Below are positions 46,250 through 60,700 of a stretch of DNA of 64,000 nucleotides, piece after piece. Below the pieces are notes generated by a model that was not told the DNA's origin, searched no databases, and saw only the letters and a list, made by a program, of their open reading frames with translations. The stretch's first letter is position 1; every line of letters begins with the position of its first letter. Location: contig JAJKFL010000216.1 of the NCBI GenBank assembly GCA_021186555.1, forward strand, positions 92,029-156,028, written 5' to 3'. Origin of the DNA: Reticulitermes speratus. Its lineage: Eukaryota > Arthropoda > Insecta > Blattodea > Rhinotermitidae. Position numbers and translations under genes: made by a program.

Positions 46250-46909
46250 ACGATTTAACATTACGGGAATCGACCGTTCAGTTGAATTCTATCGCAATCC
46301 ACGCAGGACTGACTGGGAGTCCTTTAGAACTGACCTGGAAAGCCACCTGTGTGGTATGAAGGATAGGAATACCAATTACATTGACCTGGAGATTGCTGCA
46401 AGGCAATTTCAGGTGCTATTAACATGGCATACTATGATAATTGTCCTTCTGTGGCAAGGCAGAATAGCAGGAATACATCTTGGTGGAACAAGGACCTTGC
46501 GGACAGAAGGAGGAAAGTTCGCAGATTATTTAATGCTGCGAAAAGTCAGGGAATTGGACTGACTATAAGAACAGCTTGACTGATTATAATAAGACACTAA
46601 GACAGGCCAAGAGAGAATCCTAGAGGAGACACTGCGAGGAGATAGAAAAGGCTCCTGAATGTGCAAGACTCCAGAAGATTCTCTCGAAGGATGGGCAAAG
46701 TGTAATTAGCTCTCTCCAGTTAGAAAACGGAGAATACACTAACACAGAGAACGAGACTCTGGAGGAATTACTCAGGGTTCATTTCCCGGGTTCAAAAATA
46801 CTTAATGAACCTTCTGGTGGATGGGACGGTATTGAACTGGAGTCTCCTGAATGGAAGGCATCCAGGAGTGACTGGGCATTCTCCAGAAGGGTCGTAAGTT
46901 TTGGAAAAT

Positions 46910-48348
46910 TGAAATGGGCTGTTTACTCATTTCAACCATATAAATCCACAGGTATGGATGGAATTATGCTCACCATGCTACAGCAGGGTTTTGAACTGCT
47001 AGGGGAAAAATTATTAAAATTACTAAGAGCTAGTTTGGCCTTAGGATATATCCCGATGAGCTGGAGGCATACCAGGGTGGTGTTTATTCCAAAACCTGGA
47101 AAATCTTTGACCCAGGCTAAGTCCCTGAGACCTATCAGCCTCATATCTTTCGTACTCAAAATACTTGAGAAAGTAATCTATGTACACATCAGGGATGGTG
47201 TTTTGGTTGAAAAACCACTTCACCAATACCAGTATGCCTATAGGGCAGGTGTGTCCACAGAAACCGTACTTCTCCAGGTGGTAAGCAGACTGGAAAGATC
47301 TTTGACAAATAAGGAGGTTGCGCTGGGTGCCTTCTTGGACATTCAGGGGGCATTCAACAATACCTCCTTTAATACAATTACTACAGCTGCCACATAACGT
47401 GGACTTGAGGAAACATGTTGTAGATGGATCAGGTCCATGCTTGAAGGCAGACTGGTACATACTTCCCTCATGGGCTGCAATCTTACTGCACAAGTTGTAG
47501 GGAGGTGTCCACAGGAGGGAGTTTTGTCTCCCCTTTTGTGGAATCTAGTAGTAGATAGGCTTCTGGTAATAACCAATGACCTAGGATTCAGAACCTTCGG
47601 ATATGCTGACGATATTGTCATCATAGTGCAAGGTAAATTTGAACACACTGTCAGGGAACTTATGCAAAGTGCCCTGGATGCAGTGGTAAATTTGTTTGTC
47701 AAAGAGGGCCTGAATATAAACCCTCATAGAGCAACCATAGTTTCCTTTACCAATAGAAGGATAGTGAGGGATTCAAGACCGATCACACTTCTAGGTAAAG
47801 AACTTGTGATGTTGGGGGAGGTTAAGTATTTGAGAGTGATTCTATATTCCAAACTTAACTGGAACCAACACCTACAGAAAATAATTAGGAAATCAATGAC
47901 CACCTTTACGGTGGTCAGACGAATGTATGGTAAGAGATGGGGACTTAGACCTAGTATGTTGCATTGGCTCTACACTAGGGTAATCAGACTATCTATTCTC
48001 TATGCTGCCTTGGTTTGGTGGCCCAAGGTTAAGCAAAAGAGTACCAAAAACCAATTAGGCAGGATTCAAAGAATGGCCTGCCTAGCTATTACAGGGGATA
48101 TGAAATCGACCTCTATTGCAGCAATGGAGGTGCTTCTGAATCTGACTCCGCTAGATCTATTGATTATGGCGGAGGCGAGGATGGCACTCTATAGACTGAA
48201 TATAATTGAGCAACCAAATGTTCCCAAAACGGAAGCGGGGTTGCTGAATATCTGGAGGAAGGTGGGTAACCCTGTATTTGATATGCGGTCAGACCACATT
48301 ACACCAGTATACTACTACACCAAAAACTACATGGTTAATATTGACTAG
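46910..48348 (+). pseudogene. LINE reverse transcriptase, unit B
   Basis: KSTGMDGIM, VVFIPKPGK, LRPISLISF, FLDIQGAFNN, CPQEGVLSPLLWN, GYADDIV. It shares the internal TAA (47,395-47,397) with unit A. A private TAG at 48,346-48,348 replaces the CAG of unit A. Confidence 0.85.
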
Positions 48349-49230
48349 GAGTTTTGGAGGAATAAAGATCCAAGGCTTCCCAGAGACGCCCTAATCTGGT
48401 TTACAGACGGATCAAGGGATGGCTCAGGGAAAGGATCTGGGATTAAAGGCATAAGACCAGAGAAAGGTTTCAGTTTCTCTCTGGGTAAATTTGCCACAGT
48501 TTTTCAAGCCGAATTACATGCCATTCTTCAATGTGCATGTGAAAATATAAGAAGGGCTTATTGTAATAAGCGGATCCTTATTTTCTCTGACAGCCAGGAG
48601 GCACTTAAGGCACTCAACAGCCCAAAAGTAACGTCGAGACTAGTTGTAGGATGCATGGATACTCTATCTGAGCTGGCAGAACGCAATGAGGTAACCCTCA
48701 TGTGGGTGCCTGGGCACAGTGGCATCCTTGGTAATGAAAAAGCAGATGAACTTGCAAGGCAAGGTGCAGCTAAACCATTACTTGGCCCAGAGCCGGCTCT
48801 AGAAATACCAAAGTGTTCAGCAAGAGAAGCAATCAAGAACTGGATTGAGTGTCAACATTTAACTACCTGGAACAGTATACCAGGTCACAAACATGATAAA
48901 CATTTTATCAATGGTCCATTCAAGAAGAAAGCTGATGGCCTGATTAAATTGAGCAGCAATCAACTTAGATCAGTAGTAGCATTCCTCACAGGACATGCAC
49001 CTGTGAGGAAGCACTTGAACATTAGGGGCCTCTTCCAAGGAGATCCAACCTGCAGATTTTGTGGGTCGGAGACTGAACTGTGCACCATATTGTGTGTGGT
49101 TGCGAGGCACTGGCTCGACAACATTATAAGCTCTTTGGGAAGATATTCGCTGAACCAAGAGATATAAGCTTGGCTCCACTAAAAGACCTGTGTCTCTTTA
49201 TTAGTAGCACAGGGCTAATGAACCAATGCT
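48349..49230 (+). pseudogene. LINE RNase H and C-terminus, unit B
   Basis: WFTDGSRDGS, FQAELHAIL, IFSDSQEALKAL, HSGILGNEKADELA keep all four acidic residues. CRFCGSETE then frameshift as in unit A. Confidence 0.8.
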
Positions 49231-49323
49231 GAAAGAAAGACTAAGGGTGAGCACAATGAGCCTAAGGCTGCGGTGCATCCGGAGCGAATGCCGACGGGCC
49301 CATAGAAAGAAGAAGAAGAAGAC

Positions 49324-49839
49324 ACAAACACAAAATGAAACAGGACATGAAAATTTCCAAACAAAATATTACGAATACAGAAATATAAATTAATTATTTC
49401 AATATGTATTATGTTTAATAGTCCTAAATTTCTCATGCGCATTTACTACAAAATAAATACTTTCAATCATTTTGAGAACTCCCATAATATTGTTGTAAAT
49501 CAATACACGGCCTACTTAGGGATATAAGTTAGTTTGCTTAAGTTTTAGAAGCACGCTCTCTCTTCTACGCATGTCCAGTCTACAAGACTGAGTTTCCCCC
49601 AGTTCCACCACGCAACAGAAAATAAACCATAAAGCCTTCAGTTTCATCAATACTTTCAAACAGACAAGGCGAAAGGTCTTACGGTGGTACACCACTTTAT
49701 AAACTCGGGTTTGACCGGTCTCTAACAGTCTTCACCACCTGAGTGATATACACTTTTGCAATCGCGTAGAAGAATCAGTGCGTCCGAAAAATATACTTAA
49801 TAAACGAACTTCCTAACATTAAGAGAAAGAGTGTTACAT
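49324..49839 (+). promoter_or_regulatory. Receptor copy B upstream region with TATAAA
   Basis: TATAAA at 49,698-49,703, about 140 bp before the ATG, with AACAGTC about 30 bp further on as a possible initiator. Unit A has TTATATC there. Sequence evidence only. Confidence 0.35.
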
Positions 49840-50135
49840 ATGGAGTACAACAACAAGAAAATAAATACCGAAGTCTCGTGTGATAACAGTCTTCATCAGA
49901 ACCGCTTTAAAACAACTCTCTCTATTCTGCGACTGGCAGGGATTCCACTTAATATTACATCGCAATCAAAAGTTTACACCTTATATTATACAGTTAGTGT
50001 CGTATGTTATTACTGTACTTATATGTGTGCTTTAGTAGACATATATGTTCATAGGTACGATTTGATGCAAGCTATGAAGAAAACCCGCATATTTCTTGGT
50101 ATGTCTCTCTGTGAATGGATGCATCTCAGTCTCAG
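49840..50135 (+). CDS. Odorant receptor copy B, exon 1
   Basis: 98 codons plus two bases; donor GTATTC. Ends [14 protein letters not shown], closer to the family's usual TM2 end than copy A. Confidence 0.85.
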
Positions 50136-53100
50136 GTATTCCACACCAGAATTATCACATTTAAAGAAACTTAGAATTTACTAGTATCGTAGTAGATTGA
50201 GTCACATACAACAATTAATTTACTCAGTTTCAATTCAAAAATATGTTTCGACCCAACGAGTCATCTTCAGGTAGGCAAGAATGGAAGATAAATACACAGT
50301 TTAGAATCTTCCATTCTTACCAACCTAATGATGGCACGTTGGGCCGAAATATGTTGTTGAGTTGATACTGAATAAATGAATTGTTGTGTTCGAATCAATC
50401 TACTGTTATTCTTTTTATCTAAGACACAATTGGGAAAAATCGTCTTAAAGTTAGAATTTACTGTAATGCTTCGAAAACTAATCAGATATCTAGCACGACT
50501 GCAGACAATTTGATAGAACATTGCTGCGGTGTTTTTCAGTATATCAGAAAATTAAAACGAACAATGTATACTAAATTCCATGTTTTGACTTGGAGTATTC
50601 TACTTCCATCTTTGTGACCCCTGACAAAGTCCACTTAGGCAGGCATATTTTGACTCGATTGTAAATAAGAAGAATACAGCCTAACTTGTTGGTTTTATTG
50701 TCCTGACAAAAGAAGACCTCCTAACTGGTACAGAATCCAAAAAATAATTTACAATACTGTGCACAACGTAAGACACGATGAAAGAAATTTTAATTTTATC
50801 TAGTTAGAAATATTAAATTCAATTACACAAGAATTAAAAGAAATAAAATTCTTTTAAACACATGAAAATTCCGACAAGAACCAAGTAGCTAATTAGTTCT
50901 CTGTTAGAAATATCCTGAGTCTTAAAATGTGATGTCATCAAGGATGTGTGGAAAGATACTAGTACTACTTTGGATAGGGTAAAGCAATATGGCTGAAGTA
51001 AGCAACCGTATTCAGCAAGATGGCAAGCAGTACAGTGTACATGGCACTACAAAACGACTCACTCAAGTAAAAACTAAGTTCCATTCTTTTAATAATAAAT
51101 GTCCATTTCCTTTACAGTTACCATAAACGTGGCTTTGAAAATTTGTTCAGTCTGACGGATTCCTTCACATGGGAAGAACTGCCGACCAGAGATCCTGACA
51201 CCGGACATTTAACAAAGGCTGCGTACATCCCGATCATACAACGATATACGAAGTACACTGTTGGGTTCATAACTTCATTCCACTTTATCCAGTCAACAGT
51301 TCGCATGGTGTCCAACCACGAACTGGTCTTAACTTCGTGGTTTCCTTTCGACTTATCGGCGACCCCAGTATACGTGTTCGCGAATTTAACACAGGTACAC
51401 TCTACTGTATAAATACATTAACCTAATGAACAGAGATGTGTCGAACCACGAAATGGTCTTAACTTCGTGGTTTCCTTTCGAAATATCGGCGAGTCCAGTT
51501 TATGCGTTGGCTAACAAAACACAGGTATATTATACTGTATAAATACCCTAAATTATTGATATTAAACTTGTTAGAAAATTATATCAAACAGATATGTGTA
51601 TGAGCAATAAGTCGGATATGAAATAACTAATAATAACGAAAATATAGAAATACATGAAATATGTAAAATTAAAATGTATGATATTTTATATGTAGCTAAG
51701 CTGCTCCATATAATACGCACTCATATTCTAAGTCATCTGTGAAAGTTGCGATATTTAAAGTAACAAATTTAAAATTCTAAGCTCAGAATTTTGCCAATCA
51801 GAGCACTTAGTACATCAAACTGTTCATCATATTGTTTCGCGTGCGGCTGTGAGTAACGTCAAAACCTTTACTTTCGTAATGATTTGACATGTTTTTGTGA
51901 CAAACGTGCAATTTACTGTTCCACAACGTTTTCCATAAATGTATAATTGTTTGTTGATATATGAAGCCGTAAGAATGATATCGGCTAAATCATCATTATA
52001 ATCGTCATCATCATCATTGATCATGGAGGCGCCAGGTTCCTCTAAAACCTCAGTATATTTCTACAATTTTACACAACGTCAGATAGATGAGATCAATTAT
52101 ACTGTTTGTCCCCTTCGTGATAAAATCATTTCTTACAAAGGTAAACGTTACAGTTCACAATACTAATGGAACGAGGAATAAAAATTTCTTTGAATACAAA
52201 AAAATTCTCTTCTTACCTTTACTAAAATTGTGGAAATTTTATTTCTGAGGGTTGCATCGTTCTACATCTTTATATTAGCCAGTGTTTACCGTAACAATTT
52301 TAAGTAGAGGTTTTGTACGGGGACTGAGGAGAGCTTCAAGCTGTCGTGATGTAATTACAAAGGGATTCCCAAATCAAAGGTGTATATTGTTAGTAGGGGA
52401 ATGTATTTAATTGTGCGATTTGAATTTTTTTAAATTCAAAATGATTAATAAAGTTGTCATTTGAAGGTCTTCCTTCATAATTAATGCTTTGTTCATTTAT
52501 TGATTTCTTTTATTTCGAACTGATTCAATTTGAAGCACAACAGATTCGCCAGTGTTCCGTTCGAATAGTTCCTCTCCCAACGAAGGAGCTGTATTTTGTT
52601 TCCCAATAAATAATGTAGGTGATATAATTCTGTTACACGAACGGCAACAAATAATTATTGAAAATAGGCAACGTAAAGTATCAATGTAATAAGGTCAAAT
52701 CAATAAAATGAAAGCACTGAAAAATTGTATTACATCAAGAGTGATGTACGTCATATACCTAGTCCCTAACACTTGATACATTTCTTTCAATTAAGGCACT
52801 AAAGTATTAGCGTGTGTTTAGTAATATAGACTAAGAAACATGCCGTCCACAAGTACACACACATCTCTCTTATAAGGAAGATAATTTAGGTATTCAAATG
52901 CCATGTCTAAATTCCAAGCTTCAATAATTTAGGTACGAAAACAAAGAAATATATTGCAATTATACTCTTTCTGCCTCATGCAGCAAATATCTACTGATAG
53001 ACAGAAAAGTCTGATATTTAAATTATTATTACATCCTGCCAGGTTTACTCTGTTAATAAAATCAGTTTTTGAAGGATACGTCTATCACTTGTGACGCAGA

Positions 53101-56100
53101 CAACGATCTGATGCCATTGTGGAAATTAAGTTACGAAGTAAAATCGCTTATAAGTTCAGCGACAAAAGAATTTGTTTCACTTAGCAATATTTTCATTCAA
53201 TGAATTTCATACTAAATTACTGAATGGGAATCATAAGACGCTCAATTTTATTTTGAAGTAAAGGTCACCGAAAGGGAATTTTCTCCATGTCAAAAATAAA
53301 GACACGTTTGCAAAGGTAATGAAACTGATATAATGATGTACATTATTCCCTTAATATTATTTAATTTTATGACTAAGCTGACTATGCTTACGAAACTTGC
53401 AGTATTTATTATAGGCAAGGCCGTCAAATTTCTAATAAATCAGAAGATTTATTACCATATTTTAAAACAAATATCTTTAGGGATATAATTATGTTCTTGT
53501 AGAAACAGCGAAATACATGACAAGTTATCTAATGAAAATATGTACACGATTTGGGCAGAAATAATTCAAGTATATTTACAGTATAAAAATGTGATGTACT
53601 AGAAATTTACATTTTTTTTGGCAAAGTCACTTTGTTTCGCAAAACAGCAGCTACATATTTCGCTTTTATATTAAACAGATCATCAGGCAAGTTTTCGAAA
53701 AATAAAGGGCTATATTTAGGAAAATTATCTGAATTTTTATATGTGTTTTAGAAGACGGTATGACTATCTTAAGGAGATTACTGCGTTTTAGGACAACAAT
53801 ATCTTTATATTCTCTGCTTTTTCCTACTTGACCGATAAGCGTTGGCCCGAAGTTCTAGGGAGATTTTGTTAAACTTTCTAAAGGTTAATATAAATCCGAT
53901 CATTTCTCTAGTTCTCTTCATCGACTGTTAAGCCACCCCGACACGCGGAGTACGACGCAACGCTGGCAGAGCGCCAGGCGGAGCGTTGTGCCGGCGTTTA
54001 TCGGTCACGCAGGGGAAAAACACCCATATATATGAGGTTTAGGTTGTAGCATAAAAACTATCTCTATACAGGCCTGGACACGCCCTTAGGGTTCCAGGAG
54101 GTTGAGGCTCCCACATTCCTACATAATCAGCACATGAAGGTGGTAAGGTTGTCAGCCCTAGGCGCCGGCCGCCTTTACCCCCCCCCCCCCTCCAGAAATG
54201 ATCCTGGTACTCATTTCTGTTAGAGACTGAGTCGACCCCAGAGCCACATTGCGACCGAAAGGATTATGTTAGGCTGTACTCCCTCAAATTTCTTTTCCAT
54301 TCCTTATTAAATTCCAAATTCAAAGTCGTGCCGTTTATTTATTCATAAGAGTTATTCATTTCTGAACTTATCGGAAGCAAAAGAACAAACTTTATTTGGA
54401 TCAATAAATACACACACAGTTCCCAATATATCTTTTCGAAAACAGCCTAGTATTTACCAGGATGAATACACGTAACATTCGCTGAAAATATCGTAATGAA
54501 AATTCGATGAGGAGACAAAAGTGTACTTAGAAAGTAACTTAACTTACAGACTAATAACTGTATCAATTAGAGCCGAAACATTTGGCTATCATGTTGCAAA
54601 AGTAAGTACGGTCTAACAGACTGCATTCTCAGAACGCCGGAAATAACTTACTATTAAATGACTTATCATACATTTTATTGGTTTTAACATTTTTATTGAT
54701 ATGTATATTTTAAATCCAATGTTTGAGATCTCAACCTAACCACACAAAAATAAAGTTGCAATTGTAATTTTATTTTATGTATTTTTAATGCCCGGAAGAT
54801 GACCACGTAGTGTAAACCGTTTCACAAAACGTAATAAATAGCTGTCATGAAGTTGTTTGAAAGGTCTTGTTAACTAGAAAAATTTATGATGGGCTATATT
54901 AAAATTGTTTCGATCTCGTGTTTCGAGCAAAACGGGGTTTCCCATGTAAAAAGGCTTTCTTAATAATTCGGTTGAATCAAGAAAATCAATAATAAATTTT
55001 CTTTTTCTAAAACTCTAAAGTAATTCCTTAAATAAAAAAACCTAATCTTCTGTCTCACGCAGGCCATCGCATTCCTCTTCGCACTATTCATAGGTTTGGG
55101 TTTCCCCAGCCTGTACGCTACATTAGTGTGTGTGGCCTGCAGTCAGCTGGAGAAACTCACTGCAGCCCTGCTGGATATTAGACAGACACATATCACAACC
55201 AAGCAGCACTCCGGAGACGAGACTGAGTATATGGATTCAGACAGACAAACTCACCTCTCTGAAGAAGTATTTCAACATATGCGGAAACAACTACACATGT
55301 GCATACGTCACCATCAGGATATAAAACGGTGCAAACACTTTTAAAAGTAGATTAAATATGATTTGCTCTCATTTTTCCGGAAGAGAATAATATCATTTTA
55401 CAGAGCAACCTTACATTTTTTTTCAGATTCATGGCATTTTTGGAAGACGCACTGAATTTTCCACTATGTGGACTGTTCTTGATTATCTTATCGGCGCTGT
55501 GTCTGGTCGCTCTCTCCATTGTAACGGTAAATATTTCAGCGTAACTTACAAAATATTTAACGACGATTTTATTCATGTCATTTATCTTCTAACGATATTG
55601 AATAGTGAATACTGTTATCATATAATATGAATAAAGGCATTCTTGTTCTCATATAATGTCACATCCCTGGGTTAGTCTAGAGAAAGTGAGAAAAGTTACA
55701 AGAAATCTCAGCAATATATTTGAATTGGAACAACTGGAATATGGAGTAAGCCGTTAACTAGTAGAGCTTAACCTTGGACATCCCGTTGTTTTGTATTTAT
55801 CACAAGATTGGTATCATCATCCTCAATTATAGGCTACTAAGGTTTATGATGAGTTACATCGTTACATGTTTTCGACCACTAAGTTGTCATCCTCAGGCCA
55901 TTAAAATATACAAAACTTAACATTAGAATTGTAACTATAGTTACAGAAGGTCAGATTGAGATCTCAATCTTTGGTGATACAATATACATGGCAATATAGA
56001 ATCCTAAAACTACTAAGACATTTTCATTCATTCTGTAGTCTGTCTTACGACAGGTCCGCAGCCCCTTCCAAAGCGAGTTCTCCACAGGGTGCGATCTAGT

Positions 56101-57704
56101 GCTTCCTCTTTCAATTTCCAGTAACTTTTCTTTCCCTTAAGGTCATCCAGTAGCTGCTTACGTCTTTTCCCTCGTCGTCCCGTCATTTCTATCCTTCCTT
56201 CTAACTTTCCTTCAATCACGTGTTTCAGAAGGCAGTTTCTACGCAAGATGTGACCAATCCTGTTAGCCTTTCTTCTTTTTATTGTATGTAGGATATTCCT
56301 CTCCTCCTTGACTCTGTGTAATACTTCTTCATTTCTAAGACATATGGCGATTAAATTAATATTAATAGTATCGGCGATCAGACGGTGCGGATTAATAAAT
56401 CCGTTCGGGGAGATATTTAGTTGTGCTTGTGGCTTGTCGTCGCCATTGAATGCGGCGTGTTTCACAACGTGGTGTGCGATAGTATGTGGGACACATGTGT
56501 TGTGAACTACGTTTGGCTGCAGTGGATTGCATGTACGTAACGTAACTAGTCACTGTTTCTTCTGTTTTAAGTAATATAATTAAAGAGTTGTGGTTGAAAA
56601 TATACTTAATTTAAATAGAAATTTTACACTTTAAAGTTGGGTTTCCGTATATCATCTCCCAGTAGATATCATGGTGATATTATTTGTGTTCGAATTCCAA
56701 TATATATATATATATATATATATATTACGTTGTGATATTACGTGGAATCGAAGAAATTTTATATCGTTCATTAAGCAGCAGTGTCCTAACCTACACAATT
56801 CATCAAACTGAAATTCCCGCTTTACTTGACAGTTGTGTTACAAACACATCTTCGGCCAAAATGTTGTGTCCAAAAATTGCTTCTCCTTATATTTTCGTAA
56901 AAACATATCATGCTTAAATTTTGGTCGATTGAGGATTGGTCAAATATTTTCTGTCTCCTGTAAACTTGTGTATTGTTGGGTTACAACAAATTGCTGTTTC
57001 AGGAGAGATATGCCGAAAATGTTTTCACAAGAGTAGTACTTTGAATGTAATTATATTAGTGGTTGACGTTCCTTCACTTATCATTTGGAGCTGGTCTTAT
57101 TGATCTATTCACACTCGTTGTCATGAGGAGACTTGTATTGAGGTAAACAAACTGTTCAAGAGTGAGGATGGGGGTGTAACGTCACCTATGCGATATCATA
57201 TCGTACCAGCATATCGAAGATGTTTTTGTATGTTCTTTCTTGATGTAGACGTATTTAATTTCATCTTTGAGACGTCGTATCTTGACTTTTTAGGCGCGTT
57301 TGCAAAATTGCGAAAAATGAATATTAGCCTCGTCATACCTACCTGTCCGTCTGTCTGTTCTTCCGTTCGTCCACATGGAACAACTCGGCTCCCACTGGAC
57401 GAATTTCAGTGTTTTTAGAAACTCTGTCGAGGAAAGGTAAGTTTCATTAAAGTCTGAGAAGAATAACGGGTATTTTACATGAAGTCGTGCTTACATTTAT
57501 GATGTGTAGTACTGAATTCTTCTTAGAATGAGAAATATTTCAGACAAAAGTTGTAGAGAAAATCCAAAAACACATTTTATTATGAAAATCTTTTTCTGAA
57601 AATCGTGCAATTTATGAGATAATGTGAAAAAATGTGGTAGAGCCACACAGGCCACAGATGACAATATAACACGGCGCATCCGCTTTGCATGCTGGATAAC
57701 TAAG

Positions 57705-57751
<47 letters not shown>

Positions 57752-60700
57752 ACATTCAGAATATGTAGGACTTCTTGCTTTTGCACAGAATCCATTGTTA
57801 CGCGATCGCGCCTTAATGTTATGTTTTTACGTACATTGCCTATCTTGTTTGTGAGTAAATTTTGTCGCTGTTGCATTTGGGACTTTGATTTTTGCGTATT
57901 TTGGGATGAGATCTTTTTTATGCACTGTTGATTAAAATACACACTTGCATTGCAATGTAGTAATTTCGTTCTTATAATTTTGTACTGGTAGATGTTTTTA
58001 GCTTGATGAGCGACTACAACTGTTATCTTCGATTTATACGTGTGTTCCGGTTTTTTCATTATAAAAAGTTTGAATAGCGTTTCACAAACAATTACTAGAA
58101 AACGGTTTGATGATTTAGGTCACTCAGCGAACAAATGAAAGTACTCATTCATTTCTCAGTATTACAGTTGAGTTGCACTAACGGAATCTTTTGAGCCAAT
58201 CGAAATCCACTATTGTATTATTTACCGAAAAGTTCTTTATCTCATTTGACGGTGCAAAAACGGGAGGCAGTCCTTCTGAAAAAATATGGATTATTCAAAA
58301 TTTAGATGCCTCTTAACACAAGGCGCAGAATCTGTCTTCCCAAATGCTAACTCAGTTAATGCAGACCAAAGCACACGAAACACCTGTTTTGAAGGTGTTC
58401 TAATGGATGTCATAATTCGTCTCTCAAATTAGGAAAGGGACACAGTGTGAGGGTGTTCAAGTTTATGGTGCTGTGAAAGGTATTTTTAGTAACATAGAAG
58501 AACCACAAATGGGGCAAAAGCAACATTTTAACTGTAATTCGTGCAATGAAATCACAGCATTAGACTGTATTGTTTCAAAACGACGTAATTGACTTATTAA
58601 TCAGCTGGTTCTAACACCTATGAAATCGAAGGTTTGACACGTTGCTCACAAAAAAACAACACATTACATCCAGCGTTATGTGCATCTAGACAACACACTG
58701 ACACTCAGAAACATCCAATTAATAGTCTACATTACTTAAGTGTATATTTTAGGGCAAAGTGCAGATCCATGTTTCAAGTATCCTTACCAAAATTTCCCCT
58801 TCCTCCAAAGGACGCAAAGAAAAGACTACGCTTAAATTTCACACGAAACAATTGGAAACACAAAGCAGTCAAAATATTATCTGAAAATTTAAGGTTAAAA
58901 ATGTAATGGATTAAATATTTTTCATTTGCCAGAGCCTGAGTGATGTAGCAGATGTATCGCAGGGTCTGGCAGTCTATATTATCATGACGGTCAACTTGTG
59001 TGTATATTCGTGGCTTGGAGACGAGCTTTCAACTCATGTAAGTATAACTGACCATTTAAATTCAGGTTCATTCTTCATGTTGTCGGTAATCCATCTGAAG
59101 GATATAAAACATTTATGTTAGCCGCATCTTAGGCCGATGGTATCTGTTCACAGCTTGATTCTAAAAAATAAGTATATTTAAATGTGTCAGAAGATAGCTA
59201 ATAAACATACCTATGAATATATTAGCATATACTTGATGAGTTTTTTCAGGCGGAGAGCGTGAGAGGCGCGGCCTGGGGCTGCGACTGGGTTGGAACACCT
59301 GTCCGACTTCAGCGATGTCTGGTCTTCATCATTGCTACAGCTAACAAGGAGTTCACACTGACAGCTGGGAAATTTGTTCCGGTGTGCAATAAGACCATGA
59401 TGAATGTAAGATTATTCACATAAAGACACAATATGCGGCAGCTTGGCGAGTTATACTCAAAGTAATTTCATTATAGAAGGAGGTTAGATTGAAAGAGTTA
59501 TAAATGCGAATAAGAAATAATGTAGGAATTGCAGGAACCAGAGAAGGATAATTTCAATATATACATATAAATAAAGGTTCTTTCAGGAGGAATCTACCAT
59601 ACTTCAGGAGAAAGTTACTTAGTTTGTTTAGATCGATACAACCAAACATAAATATATGCGAGGTTGAATCTTACGGAGATAATGACGGAAGAAAATGAGG
59701 TCTTCACGCGGTTCCACATACTGTACATATTTAACATAGTCTGTTATCCGTACACACTGAATTTCCGTGATTGAATTGACATCAAAGCTCAGTTATGTGG
59801 AGGCGAGTGTTCTATTTAATGTACTTTGTATATAACGACAGTTTTGTGAACGTAGTGTGACATTTTATTGCTTAATCAATGTCTCATGTCACTCAGATTT
59901 TAATTACATATTTAGTAGAGGTGGTAACATTACAAGAACGCCAAAATCCTCCTCATATATATATATATATATTTGGTAATCAATAAATATATAACAGTAC
60001 TCATTCTTTAATGTTCTAGCCATTGTGTCGACAATTAATTATAACTCTCCACTTTTGAATTACTTAAAATATCATTCGTGAAAAGGATTTATTTTAGTCA
60101 CAAAAGAATACAGCAATCGAAAATTGGACGCACTGGAATCATGGTGTTTATAGGCAGGCTCAGAAGGAAGAAAGAAATCATGTGCTTATTATTCAACATA
60201 TATAGTTGATCTACTGAATTCAAAATACATATCCCATTGTAATATTCTCAGGGACATATGTGTGCGCTTAACGATAGTACTGGGAATTAGTGGTGTTAAT
60301 GTTGACAGAACTGAAGAATCCCTACACAGAAAACATGTATTTCTTTGGCATTAGAAGAAACAAGTGGTAAAATGGGAGAGACAATCTATATTCTACCAAA
60401 ACTCGGAAGCCATATGATGCATGAGAATTGGGAGTGGATATGTTTTACAATCTGGTTTAAGACCTTATACACAGGAATCATTAAGGCGCTGAGAATACTT
60501 TCCCTTTGCACGTCTTGCTGAAAACTGTTTAATTCACTTAACGGCACATGACTCAACGAAATACATAAAATAATTGCATTATCCTTATTTTATTTCGACA
60601 TTTTTATTCGTCAAACTCTTTTGAGGAGTAAAATTAGGTTTTCAAATGTTCTCTTAACTGAAAAGTATCTCCTTGAAATAAACTAATAACATTTTTCTTG

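Larger units (their letters stand above)
43770..49323 (+). mobile_element. 5'-truncated LINE, unit B copy, split by an insertion
   Basis: Counterpart of 3,630-7,024. Endonuclease piece 43,770-44,070, foreign insertion 44,071-46,249, then the remainder: linker from 46,256, RT about 46,910-48,348, RNase H to about 48,750, C-terminus to about 49,230 and (GAA)n tail ending 49,323. Confidence 0.85.
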
